In this document: piece by piece, positions 28,427-37,109 of the stretch
Position numbering within the stretch: position 1 is the first letter of the stretch
Layout of the letters: every line of letters begins with the position of its first letter
Assembly (NCBI RefSeq): GCF_016741875.1
Contig: NZ_JAERRF010000004.1
Coordinates: 1-64,000, forward strand
Direction: 5' to 3'
From: Streptomyces coffeae
Lineage (GTDB): Bacteria > Actinomycetota > Actinomycetes > Streptomycetales > Streptomycetaceae
DNA length: 64,000 bases
Made by a program: the position numbers and the translations under genes
The notes under the pieces: generated by a model
What the model was told of the DNA's origin: nothing
The model's input: the letters and a program-made list of their open reading frames with translations, nothing else
Database searches by the model: none

Positions 28427-29486
28427 GGGCGGCGGTGGTCGCCCCGACGGCCCTCCGCGCCGCCGCTTCCACCAGCGCGATCCCGGTGTCCATACGGCGG
28501 CTGCCGTCGGAGAGCACCACGATGAGATAGTCGCGCCCGCCCGCGGTGATCTGGCCGATGCTGTTGATGTCCCACAGGCCCGTGGTACTGCGCGGCAGCC
28601 AGCCGTTCTTGAGCCGGAATCCGTTGCCGGTGCCGTCGCCGGCGGCCGAGACGCCCCAGCTCTGCTCACGGGCGGTGCGCCCCATCAGCGTCCTGATGTA
28701 CGCCCGGGACTCCTGGGTCAGCGCCGAACCGCCCTCGAAGACGGCGCGCAGCAGACGCAGTTGATCGGCCGCGGTGGTCCGGGTCAGCCCCCACCGCCCG
28801 GCGTTGCCGCCGAACGTCTCCGTCAGCCCCAGCCGCCGGTGCGCCGTGTCGAGGCCGTCGGCGCCGCCGATCGTCCGCCAGAGCGCGCTCGCGGCGCTGT
28901 TGTCGCTGCGCTCGATCATCGCGGTGGCGTACGCGCGCTCCTGGGCGGTCAGCGCTCTGCCGGCGTCCTGGACGTCCAGCAGCAAGGCCGCGAGGATGCC
29001 GACCTTGACGATGCTCGCGGTGTCGTACCAGCCGCCGCCGTACACCCCGACCGCCCCCGACCGGATGTCCCGCAGGCCCACGGAGAAGTACGCGCGGGAG
29101 CCCTCCGCGACCGGGTCGAGTGCTGCGGTGAGGGCGCCGGTGAGTGTCCGGACCGGGGGCGGTGGCGCCGAGCGTCTCTCGTTGTCGCTCGCCACACCGC
29201 CTCCTTCGCTTCCGCCCGCCGCTGACGGCTCCGGACCGCCCGTCGTCGGCTCCTGGCCGCTCGCCGACCGCTCCGGACCGGCCGCCGGCCGGGAGTACCC
29301 CTGGCTCTGCTCACCCGCCGTGGCACAGCCGAGCAGCGAGAGCGTCAGCGCCGCGACGACCGTGGCCGCGGCGCTCGTCCTGACCGCGCTGCCCAGGGCG
29401 GGACGGCGGGTCGGTCGAGTGTCGGTGATTCCGTCCGGGGACGCCAGATGGCCTGCCTTCGTCCGTGATGAGGAAATGATCAACAT
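28404..29486 (-). CDS. Class A beta-lactamase-fold serine hydrolase, predicted lipoprotein
   Basis: A 360-residue exported protein. A basic N-terminus and hydrophobic stretch end in the lipobox-like LSLLGC (Cys54). A low-complexity Ser/Gly/Pro linker leads to a penicillin-recognising fold: Ser158-x-x-Lys161 (TASIVK), SDN at 194-196, and LKNG where beta-lactamases usually have KTG. The missing Glu166-type omega loop signature makes true beta-lactam resistance doubtful; it may be a cell-wall or housekeeping hydrolase. Start ATG 29486; there is only a weak ribosome site. It is convergent with the mycosin gene. Confidence 0.85.
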   Translation of the reverse strand: MLIISSSRTKAGHLASPDGITDTRPTRRPALGSAVRTSAAATVVAALTLSLLGCATAGEQSQGYSRPAAGPERSASGQEPTTGGPEPSAAGGSEGGGVASDNERRSAPPPPVRTLTGALTAALDPVAEGSRAYFSVGLRDIRSGAVGVYGGGWYDTASIVKVGILAALLLDVQDAGRALTAQERAYATAMIERSDNSAASALWRTIGGADGLDTAHRRLGLTETFGGNAGRWGLTRTTAADQLRLLRAVFEGGSALTQESRAYIRTLMGRTAREQSWGVSAAGDGTGNGFRLKNGWLPRSTTGLWDINSIGQITAGGRDYLIVVLSDGSRRMDTGIALVEAAARRAVGATTAALNGDGGW

Positions 29487-29549
29487 CTGCTCAGTAAAGA
29501 CGGCTCCCCGCCGACAGAGCGGTTGCCTCGCCCCCGATACCCTCGGCTT

Positions 29550-30284
29550 GTGGCGTTCAAGAACATTCCCGACCCCGGCTTCTCCGGCGACGACGGCTCC
29601 GCCGACCCCCGCCTGACCGCGGCACTCGCCGCCTGGGCCGATGACCGTTCCACCGAACCCGAGGTGCTGGCCGCGCTCACCGGCGCCCGGCTGCTGGTCC
29701 CGGTGGTCGCCGTGCTCGGCGAGGTGGAGGAGGGGCCCGGAGGGCTGCGCCGGGAGAAGACCAGCGACATGGCCGTGCCGACGCTCCAGGCCCCCGACGG
29801 ACGCCGCGCCCTGCCCGCCTTCACCTCGACCGAGACCCTGGCCCGCTGGCGGCCGGACGCCCGCCCGGTGGCCGTACCGCTGCGCCAGGCGCTGGAGGCC
29901 GCCGCGCACGAGAAGGCGGACACCCTGGTGCTGGACCTCGCCGGTCCGGTGCCCTACCAGCTGACCGGCCCCGCCCTGCTGGCCCTCGCCGAGGGCCGGA
30001 CCAGCGCCGATCCGCTCACCGACCCCGCCGTCACCGAGGCGGTGCGGTCCGTACTGGCCGCCGAGCCGGATGTGGTCCGGGCCCATCTGGGACCGGCCCA
30101 GGACGCCGACGGCATGCTCGCGCTCGCGCTGGCCCCGCAGGCCCCGGCGCGTGAGACGGCACAGCGGTTGGCCGGTGCCCTGGCCGCCGACGAGGTGCTG
30201 CGGGCCCGGCTGGTGCGCGGGCTGACGCTGGCGCTGCTGCCGCCGGACGCCACGGTCCCCGGGGAACCGCTCTTCCGCCGCTGA
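29550..30284 (+). CDS. SseB-like N-terminal domain protein
   Basis: A 244-residue soluble protein. LLVPVVAVLGE near residue 50, AVPTLQAPDGRRALPAFTS and TLVLDLAGPVPYQLTGPALLALAEG match the SseB N-terminal domain that is common in actinobacteria as a stand-alone protein; its function is unknown. The GTG at 29550 sits six bases behind a TACCCT box and has no Shine-Dalgarno, so the mRNA is probably leaderless. It is divergent from the lipoprotein gene by 63 bases. Confidence 0.87.
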   Translation: MAFKNIPDPGFSGDDGSADPRLTAALAAWADDRSTEPEVLAALTGARLLVPVVAVLGEVEEGPGGLRREKTSDMAVPTLQAPDGRRALPAFTSTETLARWRPDARPVAVPLRQALEAAAHEKADTLVLDLAGPVPYQLTGPALLALAEGRTSADPLTDPAVTEAVRSVLAAEPDVVRAHLGPAQDADGMLALALAPQAPARETAQRLAGALAADEVLRARLVRGLTLALLPPDATVPGEPLFRR

Positions 30285-30424
30285 ACCGGAGGCCGGAACG
30301 GGCGCGGGATCAGCCGCCGCGACCCCTCTGACCCGGCCCGTAAGCGAGCCAACAGGCGAAACCTCCCGAATCGCCCCACAATGCATAGGGCAACTGGCGG
30401 TCCGATCGGTAAGAGGAGAGCGCC

Positions 30425-31225
30425 ATGGAGACGAGAACGGTCGTAGCGGAGTGCATAGGGACCGCGATGCTGGTCCTCTTCGGAGTCGGTTCCCTGGTCC
30501 TGGCCGGCGACTACATCAACGCCCTCGGCATCTCGCTCGCCTTCGGCTTCACGCTGATCGCGATCGCCTACGCGTTCGGGCGTATCTCGGGCTGCCACAT
30601 CAACCCGGCGATCACCCTCGGGGTGCTGCTGGCCAAGCGCATCGACATCCGCAGGGCCGCCACGTACTGGGTGGCCCAGCTGGTCGGCGGGATCATCGGC
30701 GCGGCGATCCTCTTCCTGCTGGCCAAGCAGGTGCCGCGGCTCCAGACCGCCGGCGCGTTCGGCACCAACGGCTACGGCGGCCGCTCACCGGTGGGTCTGG
30801 GCGCGGGCGGGGCCTTCCTCGCCGAGGTGCTGCTCACGTTTCTGCTGGTCTTCGTGTTCCTCACGGTGACCCAGAAGGTGGCGCTGGTCGGCGTCGAGCC
30901 GATTCCGGTGGGCCTCGCCTACACCGCGGTCAACCTGATCGGCATCCCGCTGACCTGGGCGTCGGTGAATCCGGCGCGCAGCCTGGGCCCCGCGCTGTTC
31001 GCGGGCGGCGGGGCGCTGTCCCAGCTGTGGCTGTTCCTGGTCGCGCCCATGGTCGGCGGAGTGCTGGCCGCGGTGGTGCACCGGTTCACCCATCAGCGCC
31101 CGGTGGGCCAGGCCCAGCAGGAGCAGGCGGCCGAGCCGCCCAGGGTCGGGCCGTGGGGCCGGATGCGCGGCGGGCACCGGCCGGAGGCGGGCGGCCCCGA
31201 GGCCAAGGGCCCCGAGGCGGCCTGA
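30425..31225 (+). CDS. Aquaporin (MIP family, AqpZ-like)
   Basis: A 266-residue inner-membrane channel with six transmembrane helices and the two half-helix NPA motifs HINPAIT (Asn60-Ala62) and SVNPARS (Asn182-Ala184). Arg185 directly after the second motif, together with aromatic and His residues, gives an AqpZ-like selectivity filter, so water rather than glycerol is the likely cargo. A hydrophilic tail of about 40 residues (PVGQAQQEQAAEPP...) extends into the cytoplasm. Start ATG 30425 is preceded by AGGAGAG. It stands alone between the SseB-like gene and the translation block. Confidence 0.94.
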   Translation: METRTVVAECIGTAMLVLFGVGSLVLAGDYINALGISLAFGFTLIAIAYAFGRISGCHINPAITLGVLLAKRIDIRRAATYWVAQLVGGIIGAAILFLLAKQVPRLQTAGAFGTNGYGGRSPVGLGAGGAFLAEVLLTFLLVFVFLTVTQKVALVGVEPIPVGLAYTAVNLIGIPLTWASVNPARSLGPALFAGGGALSQLWLFLVAPMVGGVLAAVVHRFTHQRPVGQAQQEQAAEPPRVGPWGRMRGGHRPEAGGPEAKGPEAA

Positions 31226-31251
31226 CCAGATCGCTCAGCGCACGCGGAGCC

Positions 31252-31614
31252 TCAGCCGAAGACCGGGCCGGTGAACTTCTCGCCCGGCCCCTGGCCCGGC
31301 TCGTCCGGCACCACCGACTCCTCACGGAACGCGAGCTGAAGCGACTTGAGGCCGTCCCGCAGCGGGGCGGCGTGGAAGGAGCTGATCTCCGTGGCACTCG
31401 CCGTCACCAGCCCCGCAAGCGCGTTGATCAGCTTCCGGGCCTCGTCCAGGTCCTTGTGCTGCGGCCCCTCCTCGGCCAGCCCCAGGTTGACCGCGGCGGC
31501 GCTCATCAGGTGCACCGCGACCGTCGTGATCACCTCGACCGCGGGCACATCCGCGATGTCACGGGTCATCCGGTCGAAGTCGGGGGCCGGCTGCCCGGCG
31601 TTGGCGTCGCTCAT
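31252..31614 (-). CDS. DUF1844 family protein
   Basis: A 120-residue protein with the DUF1844 core VPAVEVITTVAVHLMSAAAV and a helical stretch DLDEARKLINALAGLV. It has no known activity. It lies before infC in actinobacterial chromosomes and is divergent from it here. ATG 31614 is preceded on the minus strand by AGGAAGTGAG. The gene is convergent with the aquaporin gene, leaving only 26 bases between stops. Confidence 0.92.
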   Translation of the reverse strand: MSDANAGQPAPDFDRMTRDIADVPAVEVITTVAVHLMSAAAVNLGLAEEGPQHKDLDEARKLINALAGLVTASATEISSFHAAPLRDGLKSLQLAFREESVVPDEPGQGPGEKFTGPVFG

Positions 31615-31653
31615 GGTGGGCGGGGCTCACTTCCTGGAGGAGGGGAATGCCTA

Positions 31654-31816
31654 GGCCGTGTCTTGTGGATCAGCTCGGATCAGCCCGCGGCGTCTGGTGC
31701 GGTGGATCGCAAGGCGGAGGAGCGTCCTCGTAGTGGGCCTACTCGGAGGCCTCCGACAACGCAGCGAGGTGCCGTGCCAGGCGTCGCGGGCCCGAGGTGA
31801 TCCGCAGGACACGGCC
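31654..31816 (+). mobile_element. 163-bp MITE-like inverted-repeat element, copy 1
   Basis: The ends GGCCGTGTCTTGTGGATC (31654-31671) and GATCCGCAGGACACGGCC (31799-31816) are inverted repeats matching at 16 of 18 positions. TA flanks both ends and may be the target duplication. There is no coding capacity for a transposase. A second element of exactly the same length lies at 41141-41303 in the opposite orientation, and its inner sequence is also alike. It sits between the DUF1844 and infC promoters. Confidence 0.82.
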
Positions 31817-31906
31817 TAAGCCTAGGGGGCCGCCCGGAACCGCTCGTACCGGGCGGGTGCCGAACATCGGCCGGGCGGCGCGGTGAGCAAGACTCCGCGG
31901 TCCTGG

Positions 31907-32170
31907 TAAGGTAGGTAAACGACCGGCCGGTCACTCGCGTGCCCGGCCCACAAGTGGAGGCTCCACGCTCCCACCTCCCGACCTCAGGTCGGCAGGTCAT
32001 CGGTCAGGCTGCGCCCCGCGGTGACATCGCGGCGGTGCTCCCGGTCAGTGAGGAGCCCCGCCTGTGTACCGTCTGGGGCGTTTTGTGCGTCACGGCGCGG
32101 TGGTCTCAACCGATACAGACGTTACGCGGCAGTCCGCCAGGCGGTCGCGTGGTGCAACCGAGGAGGATCC
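31907..32170 (+). promoter_or_regulatory. infC promoter and long structured 5' leader
   Basis: TAAGGT at 31907-31912 is a good -10 box, giving a start near 31919 and a leader of about 250 bases. The leader contains perfect hairpins GTGGAG-G-CTCCAC (31954-31966) and CCGACC-TCA-GGTCGG (31978-31992) and ends in AGGAGG (32161-32166). No leader peptide is obvious. The length and folding suggest translational or attenuation control of the infC-rpmI-rplT operon, as known in other bacteria where L20 or IF3 regulates it. Confidence 0.6.
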
Positions 32171-32776
32171 ATCAGCGCCGAGCCCCGCATCAACGACCGG
32201 ATTCGCGTCCCCGAGGTGCGACTCGTCGGTCCCAGTGGCGAGCAGGTCGGCATTGTGCCGCTTGCCAAGGCCCTGGAGCTTGCGCAGGAGTACGACCTCG
32301 ACCTGGTCGAGGTGGCGGCGAACGCCCGTCCGCCGGTCTGCAAGCTCATGGACTACGGAAAGTTCAAGTACGAGTCGGCCATGAAGGCCCGTGAGGCGCG
32401 CAAGAACCAGGCGCACACGGTCATCAAGGAGATGAAGCTCCGGCCGAAGATCGACCCGCACGACTACGACACCAAGAAGGGTCACGTCGTCCGGTTCCTC
32501 AAGCAGGGCGACAAGGTCAAGATCACGATCATGTTCCGTGGCCGTGAGCAGTCCCGGCCCGAGCTCGGCTACCGGCTGTTGCAGCGGCTCGCTGAGGATG
32601 TCCAGGAGCTCGGCTTCGTGGAGTCCAACCCGAAGCAGGACGGCCGAAACATGATCATGGTCCTCGGTCCGCACAAGAAGAAGACCGAGGCGATGGCCGA
32701 AGCCCGCGAGGCGCAGGCTGCCCGCAAGGCGGAGCGCCAGGGCGGCAGCCCCGCCGAGGAGCCCGCCGAGGCGTGA
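32171..32776 (+). CDS. infC: Translation initiation factor IF-3 (ATC start codon)
   Basis: A 201-residue factor that binds the 30S subunit and checks start codons and initiator tRNA. The N-domain begins [19 protein letters not shown], and the linker and C-domain carry [20 protein letters not shown] and the [12 protein letters not shown] motif. The start is an ATC at 32171, five bases after AGGAGG. The only other in-frame start, GTG 32021, lies 150 bases up in the leader and has no conserved protein sequence behind it. A rare AUU/AUC start is known in infC of other bacteria and lets IF-3 repress its own synthesis. The first gene of the infC-rpmI-rplT operon. Confidence 0.95.
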   Translation: MSAEPRINDRIRVPEVRLVGPSGEQVGIVPLAKALELAQEYDLDLVEVAANARPPVCKLMDYGKFKYESAMKAREARKNQAHTVIKEMKLRPKIDPHDYDTKKGHVVRFLKQGDKVKITIMFRGREQSRPELGYRLLQRLAEDVQELGFVESNPKQDGRNMIMVLGPHKKKTEAMAEAREAQAARKAERQGGSPAEEPAEA

Positions 32777-32925
32777 TCGCGAGGCGCGAGCCTCCACCGC
32801 CCACCCGGTGCCCCCACGGCTCCGGAGACCAACCGAAACACAAGACGCTTCCGCACGCCGGATCGCGGTCACCCCCGCGCCCGCCCGGTCCCGGACAGCG
32901 CCCCTGACGAGGAGTGAACGGCGAC

Positions 32926-33120
32926 ATGCCGAAGAACAAGACCCACAGCGGTGCACGCAAGCGCTTCAAGCTCACCGGTTCCGGCAAGGTCATGCGCCAG
33001 CGCGCCGGTCGCCGCCACCTTCTCGAGCACAAGCCGTCCACGTTGACGCGCCGCCTGGCCGGCAAGACCGAGATGGCCCCGGCCGACGCCAAGAAGATCA
33101 AGAAGCTCCTCGGCAAGTGA
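32926..33120 (+). CDS. rpmI: 50S ribosomal protein L35
   Basis: A 64-residue, very basic ribosomal protein of full family length: [20 protein letters not shown] at the start and [23 protein letters not shown] at the end. ATG 32926 follows GAGGAG; an in-frame ATG at 32914 adds four residues not found in L35. It stands 149 bases after infC and before rplT in the conserved operon order. Confidence 0.98.
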   Translation: MPKNKTHSGARKRFKLTGSGKVMRQRAGRRHLLEHKPSTLTRRLAGKTEMAPADAKKIKKLLGK

Positions 33121-33128
33121 CGCCCCCG

Positions 33129-33144
33129 CCCCGCCGCGGCGGGG
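33129..33144 (+). other. Perfect GC palindrome between rpmI and rplT
   Basis: CCCCGCCGCGGCGGGG begins eight bases after the rpmI stop. It may be a partial terminator, an RNase processing site, or a stability element that sets the ratio of the two ribosomal proteins. Confidence 0.5.
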
Positions 33145-33222
33145 TGTGCGCCAAGCCGACCGGGACCTATTCGTTTCCGGGCCGCAAGAGTCACCCGCGG
33201 CCCCGTACAAGGAGTTAAACAA

Positions 33223-33606
33223 GTGGCACGCGTCAAGCGGGCAGTCAACGCCCACAAGAAGCGCCGGGCGATCCTCGAGCAGGCCAGCGGCTACCGCGGC
33301 CAGCGGTCCCGCCTGTACCGCAAGGCCAAGGAGCAGGTCACCCACTCTCTGGTCTACAACTACAACGACCGCAAGAAGCGCAAGGGCGACTTCCGGCAGC
33401 TGTGGATCCAGCGCATCAACGCCGCTGCCCGCGCCAACGGCATGACGTACAACCGCTTCATCCAGGGTCTGAAGGCCGCCAACATCGAGGTGGACCGCAA
33501 GATCCTGGCCGACCTCGCGGTCAACGACGCCAACGCGTTCGCCGCGCTGGTCGAGGCGGCCCAGAAGGCGCTGCCGAGCGACGTCAACGCCCCGAAGGCG
33601 GCCTGA
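33223..33606 (+). CDS. rplT: 50S ribosomal protein L20
   Basis: A 127-residue protein that binds 23S rRNA early in 50S assembly. The Arg/Lys-rich N-terminal arm ([20 protein letters not shown]) is followed by the helical domain with [17 protein letters not shown] and [14 protein letters not shown] 33223 follows AAGGAG. In several bacteria L20 represses its own operon at the leader; the long infC leader here would allow that. A strong terminator (33637-33670) closes the operon. Confidence 0.98.
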   Translation: MARVKRAVNAHKKRRAILEQASGYRGQRSRLYRKAKEQVTHSLVYNYNDRKKRKGDFRQLWIQRINAAARANGMTYNRFIQGLKAANIEVDRKILADLAVNDANAFAALVEAAQKALPSDVNAPKAA

Positions 33607-33636
33607 CGCGTAACGCTGCGCTGAGCCGTACCGGCA

Positions 33637-33670
33637 CGGACCCGTAGGTGATCACTCACCTGCGGGTCCG
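33637..33670 (+). terminator. Terminator of the infC-rpmI-rplT operon
   Basis: CGGACCCGTAGGTGA (33637-33651) pairs with TCACCTGCGGGTCCG (33656-33670): 15 base pairs with one wobble and a four-base loop, 30 bases after the rplT stop. Confidence 0.92.
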
Positions 33671-33778
33671 CGTGTGTCGGCGCCCACCACCCCGTGAGCC
33701 CTCGCCGCCGGACGCGATCCGGCTCCGCGGCGCCGGGCTCCGGCTGTCTCCACCACACCGCACGAGAAAGCGCACCCC

Positions 33779-34612
33779 ATGGCGGCCCCTGAGCTGACTT
33801 CCCTGAAATCGCCGCGCGTCACGGCGGCGCGACGGCTCGCCAAGCGCAGCTTCCGCGGCAAGGAGCGGCGGTTCCTCGTCGAGGGGCCGCAGGCCGTACG
33901 GGAGGCCGTCGACCACCTCATCGAGGTCTACGCGACACCCGAAGCCGCCGAACGCCATGCGGAGATCGTCGCCGCCGCCCGGGCCGCGGGCGTCCCGGTG
34001 CTCACCGCGACCGACGAGGTCGTCGCGGAGATGTCGGACACCGTGACCCCGCAGGGCATCGTCGGGCTGTGCCGCTTCCTGGACTCGCCGCTGACGGAGA
34101 TCCTGCGCGCCCGCCCCCGGCTCGTCGCCGTTCTCGCCCATGTCCGCGACCCCGGCAACGCCGGGACCGTACTGCGCTGTGCGGACGCCGCCGGGGCGGA
34201 CGCCGTGGTGCTCACCGACGCCTCGGTGGATCTGTACAACCCCAAGGCCGTGCGCGCCTCCGTGGGCTCCCTCTTCCACCTCCCGGTCGCCGTCGGGGTG
34301 CCGGTGGAGCGCGCGGTGAGTGGGCTGAAGGAGGCCGGGGCGCGGGTGCTGGCCGCCGACGGCGCGGGGGAGCGGGACCTGGACTCCGAGCTCGACGACG
34401 GTCTGCTGGGCGCCCCCACCGCCTGGATCTTCGGCAATGAGGCATGGGGGCTGCCGGAGGAGACCCGCGCACTCGCGGACGAGGTGGTGCGCGTTCCGAT
34501 CCACGGGAGGGCGGAGAGCCTCAACCTCGCCACGGCCGCCGCCGTGTGCCTCTACGCCTCGGCGCGTGCGCAGCGTGCTCCCGCGGGGTGCCGCTCCGTC
34601 ACACCGACCTAG
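33779..34612 (+). CDS. SpoU-family RNA 2'-O-methyltransferase (TrmH/RlmB-like)
   Basis: A 277-residue rRNA or tRNA methyltransferase. An N-terminal substrate-binding domain (FLVEGPQAVREAV) precedes the SPOUT knot with the three motifs HVRDPGNAGTVLRCADAAGAD, FGNEAWGLP and VPIHGRAESLNLATAAAVCLY. The target nucleotide is unknown. Start ATG 33779. Its place directly behind rplT is conserved in streptomycetes and fits a role in ribosome maturation. Confidence 0.93.
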   Translation: MAAPELTSLKSPRVTAARRLAKRSFRGKERRFLVEGPQAVREAVDHLIEVYATPEAAERHAEIVAAARAAGVPVLTATDEVVAEMSDTVTPQGIVGLCRFLDSPLTEILRARPRLVAVLAHVRDPGNAGTVLRCADAAGADAVVLTDASVDLYNPKAVRASVGSLFHLPVAVGVPVERAVSGLKEAGARVLAADGAGERDLDSELDDGLLGAPTAWIFGNEAWGLPEETRALADEVVRVPIHGRAESLNLATAAAVCLYASARAQRAPAGCRSVTPT

Positions 34613-34619
34613 TAGGGTT

Positions 34620-34634
34620 GCCCCCTCTGGGGGC
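34620..34634 (+). other. Small hairpin between methyltransferase and histidine kinase genes
   Basis: GCCCCC-TCT-GGGGGC starts eight bases after the methyltransferase stop and ends three bases before the AGGAGGGGG ribosome site of the kinase gene. A TAGGGT box (34614-34619) directly before it could be the kinase promoter, so the hairpin may be a weak terminator or a 5'-end stabiliser. Confidence 0.45.
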
Positions 34635-34652
34635 CCAGGAGGGGGTGTGGGG

Positions 34653-35840
34653 ATGGACGTCAGGACCTCCGGCGCCAGGGCGGCCGACGCCCGCGCGCCC
34701 GGAGCGGGGCTGCCCGCCGTCGAGGACGGGCCGCCGGAGCTGGGCGACATGACAGCCGCGTTCGGCCTGCACTCCGACGACCTGCCCGACGGCCTGGTGG
34801 TGGCCGATGAGACCGGCCGCGTCACCTGCTTCAACGCCGCGGCGGCCCGGATCACCGCCACCCACCCCCAGGACGCCATCGGCGCCCAGCTCGAGCGCGC
34901 CCTGCCGTTAGAGGACCTGGACGGTCGCCGCTGGTGGGCGCTGACCGATCCGTACGGCGGGCTGGCCACCCGGGTCGGCCAGCCGGAGCGCAATCTCCTG
35001 CTGCCCGGCGGCCGGGAGGTCCTGGTCTCCGCGCGGTACGTCCGCGAGTACCCCACCGGCCCGGTGCAGCGGCTGGTGATCTCGCTGCGCGGCACCGAGG
35101 CGCGCCGCCGTACCGAGCGCAGCCACGCGGAGCTGATCGCGACCGTCGCCCATGAGCTGCGCTCCCCGTTGACCTCGGTCAAGGGGTTCACGGCCACCCT
35201 GCTCGCGAAGTGGGAGCGCTTCACCGACGACCAGAAGCGGCTGATGCTGGAGACGGTCGACGCCGACGCCAACCGGGTCACCCGGCTGATCGCCGAGCTG
35301 CTGGACATCTCCCGGATCGACTCCGGCCGGCTGGAGGTGCGCCGCCAGCCGGTGGACGTCGCCGCCGCGGTCCGCCGCCATGTGCAGGCGCTCACCGCCG
35401 CCGGACACTGCGCCGAACGCTTTCTGATCAAGGTCAGGGGGCCGTTGCCGGATCTGTGGGCCGATCCGGACAAGATCGATCAGGTGCTGGGCAACCTGCT
35501 GGAAAACGCGGTGCGCCACGGGGAGGGAACGGTCACCATTGAGGTGGCACCCGCACCGGCCAGGCCCGCTGCGGACGGCCCGGCCGTGGAAGGCCCCGCT
35601 GTGGAAAGGACCGCCGTCACCGTGAGCGACGAGGGCCCCGGTATCCCCGAGGAGTCGATGAGCCGTGTCTTCACCCGCTTCTGGCGGGGCAGCAAGCGCG
35701 GCGGCACCGGCCTGGGCCTGTACATCGTCAAGGGCATCGTCGAGGCCCACGGCGGCACGATCACCGTCGGCCGGGCCCGCGGCGGCGGCGCCGAGTTCCG
35801 ATTTACCCTGCCCGTGGGCACTCCGGCGTATCTGCTCTGA
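34653..35840 (+). CDS. Orphan sensor histidine kinase with PAS-like sensor
   Basis: A 395-residue soluble kinase. A PAS-like domain (about 40-145, DGLVVADETGRVTCFNAAAARI) is followed by HisKA with phospho-acceptor His167 in TVAHELRSPLTS, and HATPase_c with NLLENAVRHG, DEGPGIP and GTGLGLYIVKGIVEAHGG. There are no transmembrane segments, so it senses a cytoplasmic signal. An Ala/Pro/Val linker (PAPARPAADGPAVEG) interrupts the ATPase domain. ATG 34653 follows AGGAGGGGG. No response regulator gene is nearby. Its position between rRNA methyltransferase and pheS is conserved in Streptomyces. Confidence 0.93.
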   Translation: MDVRTSGARAADARAPGAGLPAVEDGPPELGDMTAAFGLHSDDLPDGLVVADETGRVTCFNAAAARITATHPQDAIGAQLERALPLEDLDGRRWWALTDPYGGLATRVGQPERNLLLPGGREVLVSARYVREYPTGPVQRLVISLRGTEARRRTERSHAELIATVAHELRSPLTSVKGFTATLLAKWERFTDDQKRLMLETVDADANRVTRLIAELLDISRIDSGRLEVRRQPVDVAAAVRRHVQALTAAGHCAERFLIKVRGPLPDLWADPDKIDQVLGNLLENAVRHGEGTVTIEVAPAPARPAADGPAVEGPAVERTAVTVSDEGPGIPEESMSRVFTRFWRGSKRGGTGLGLYIVKGIVEAHGGTITVGRARGGGAEFRFTLPVGTPAYLL

Positions 35841-35888
35841 GCCGCTCACGGGCTTCCCGCGGAACAGCAGACCCCCCGCGCCCCTTAG

Positions 35889-37108
<1,220 letters not shown>

Positions 37109-37109
<1 letters not shown>

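Noticed and set aside
32021..32170. Upstream GTG start for infC adding 50 residues
   Set aside because: The added sequence is unlike any IF-3 N-terminus, lacks a ribosome site and covers the hairpin leader; the ATC at 32171 fits better.
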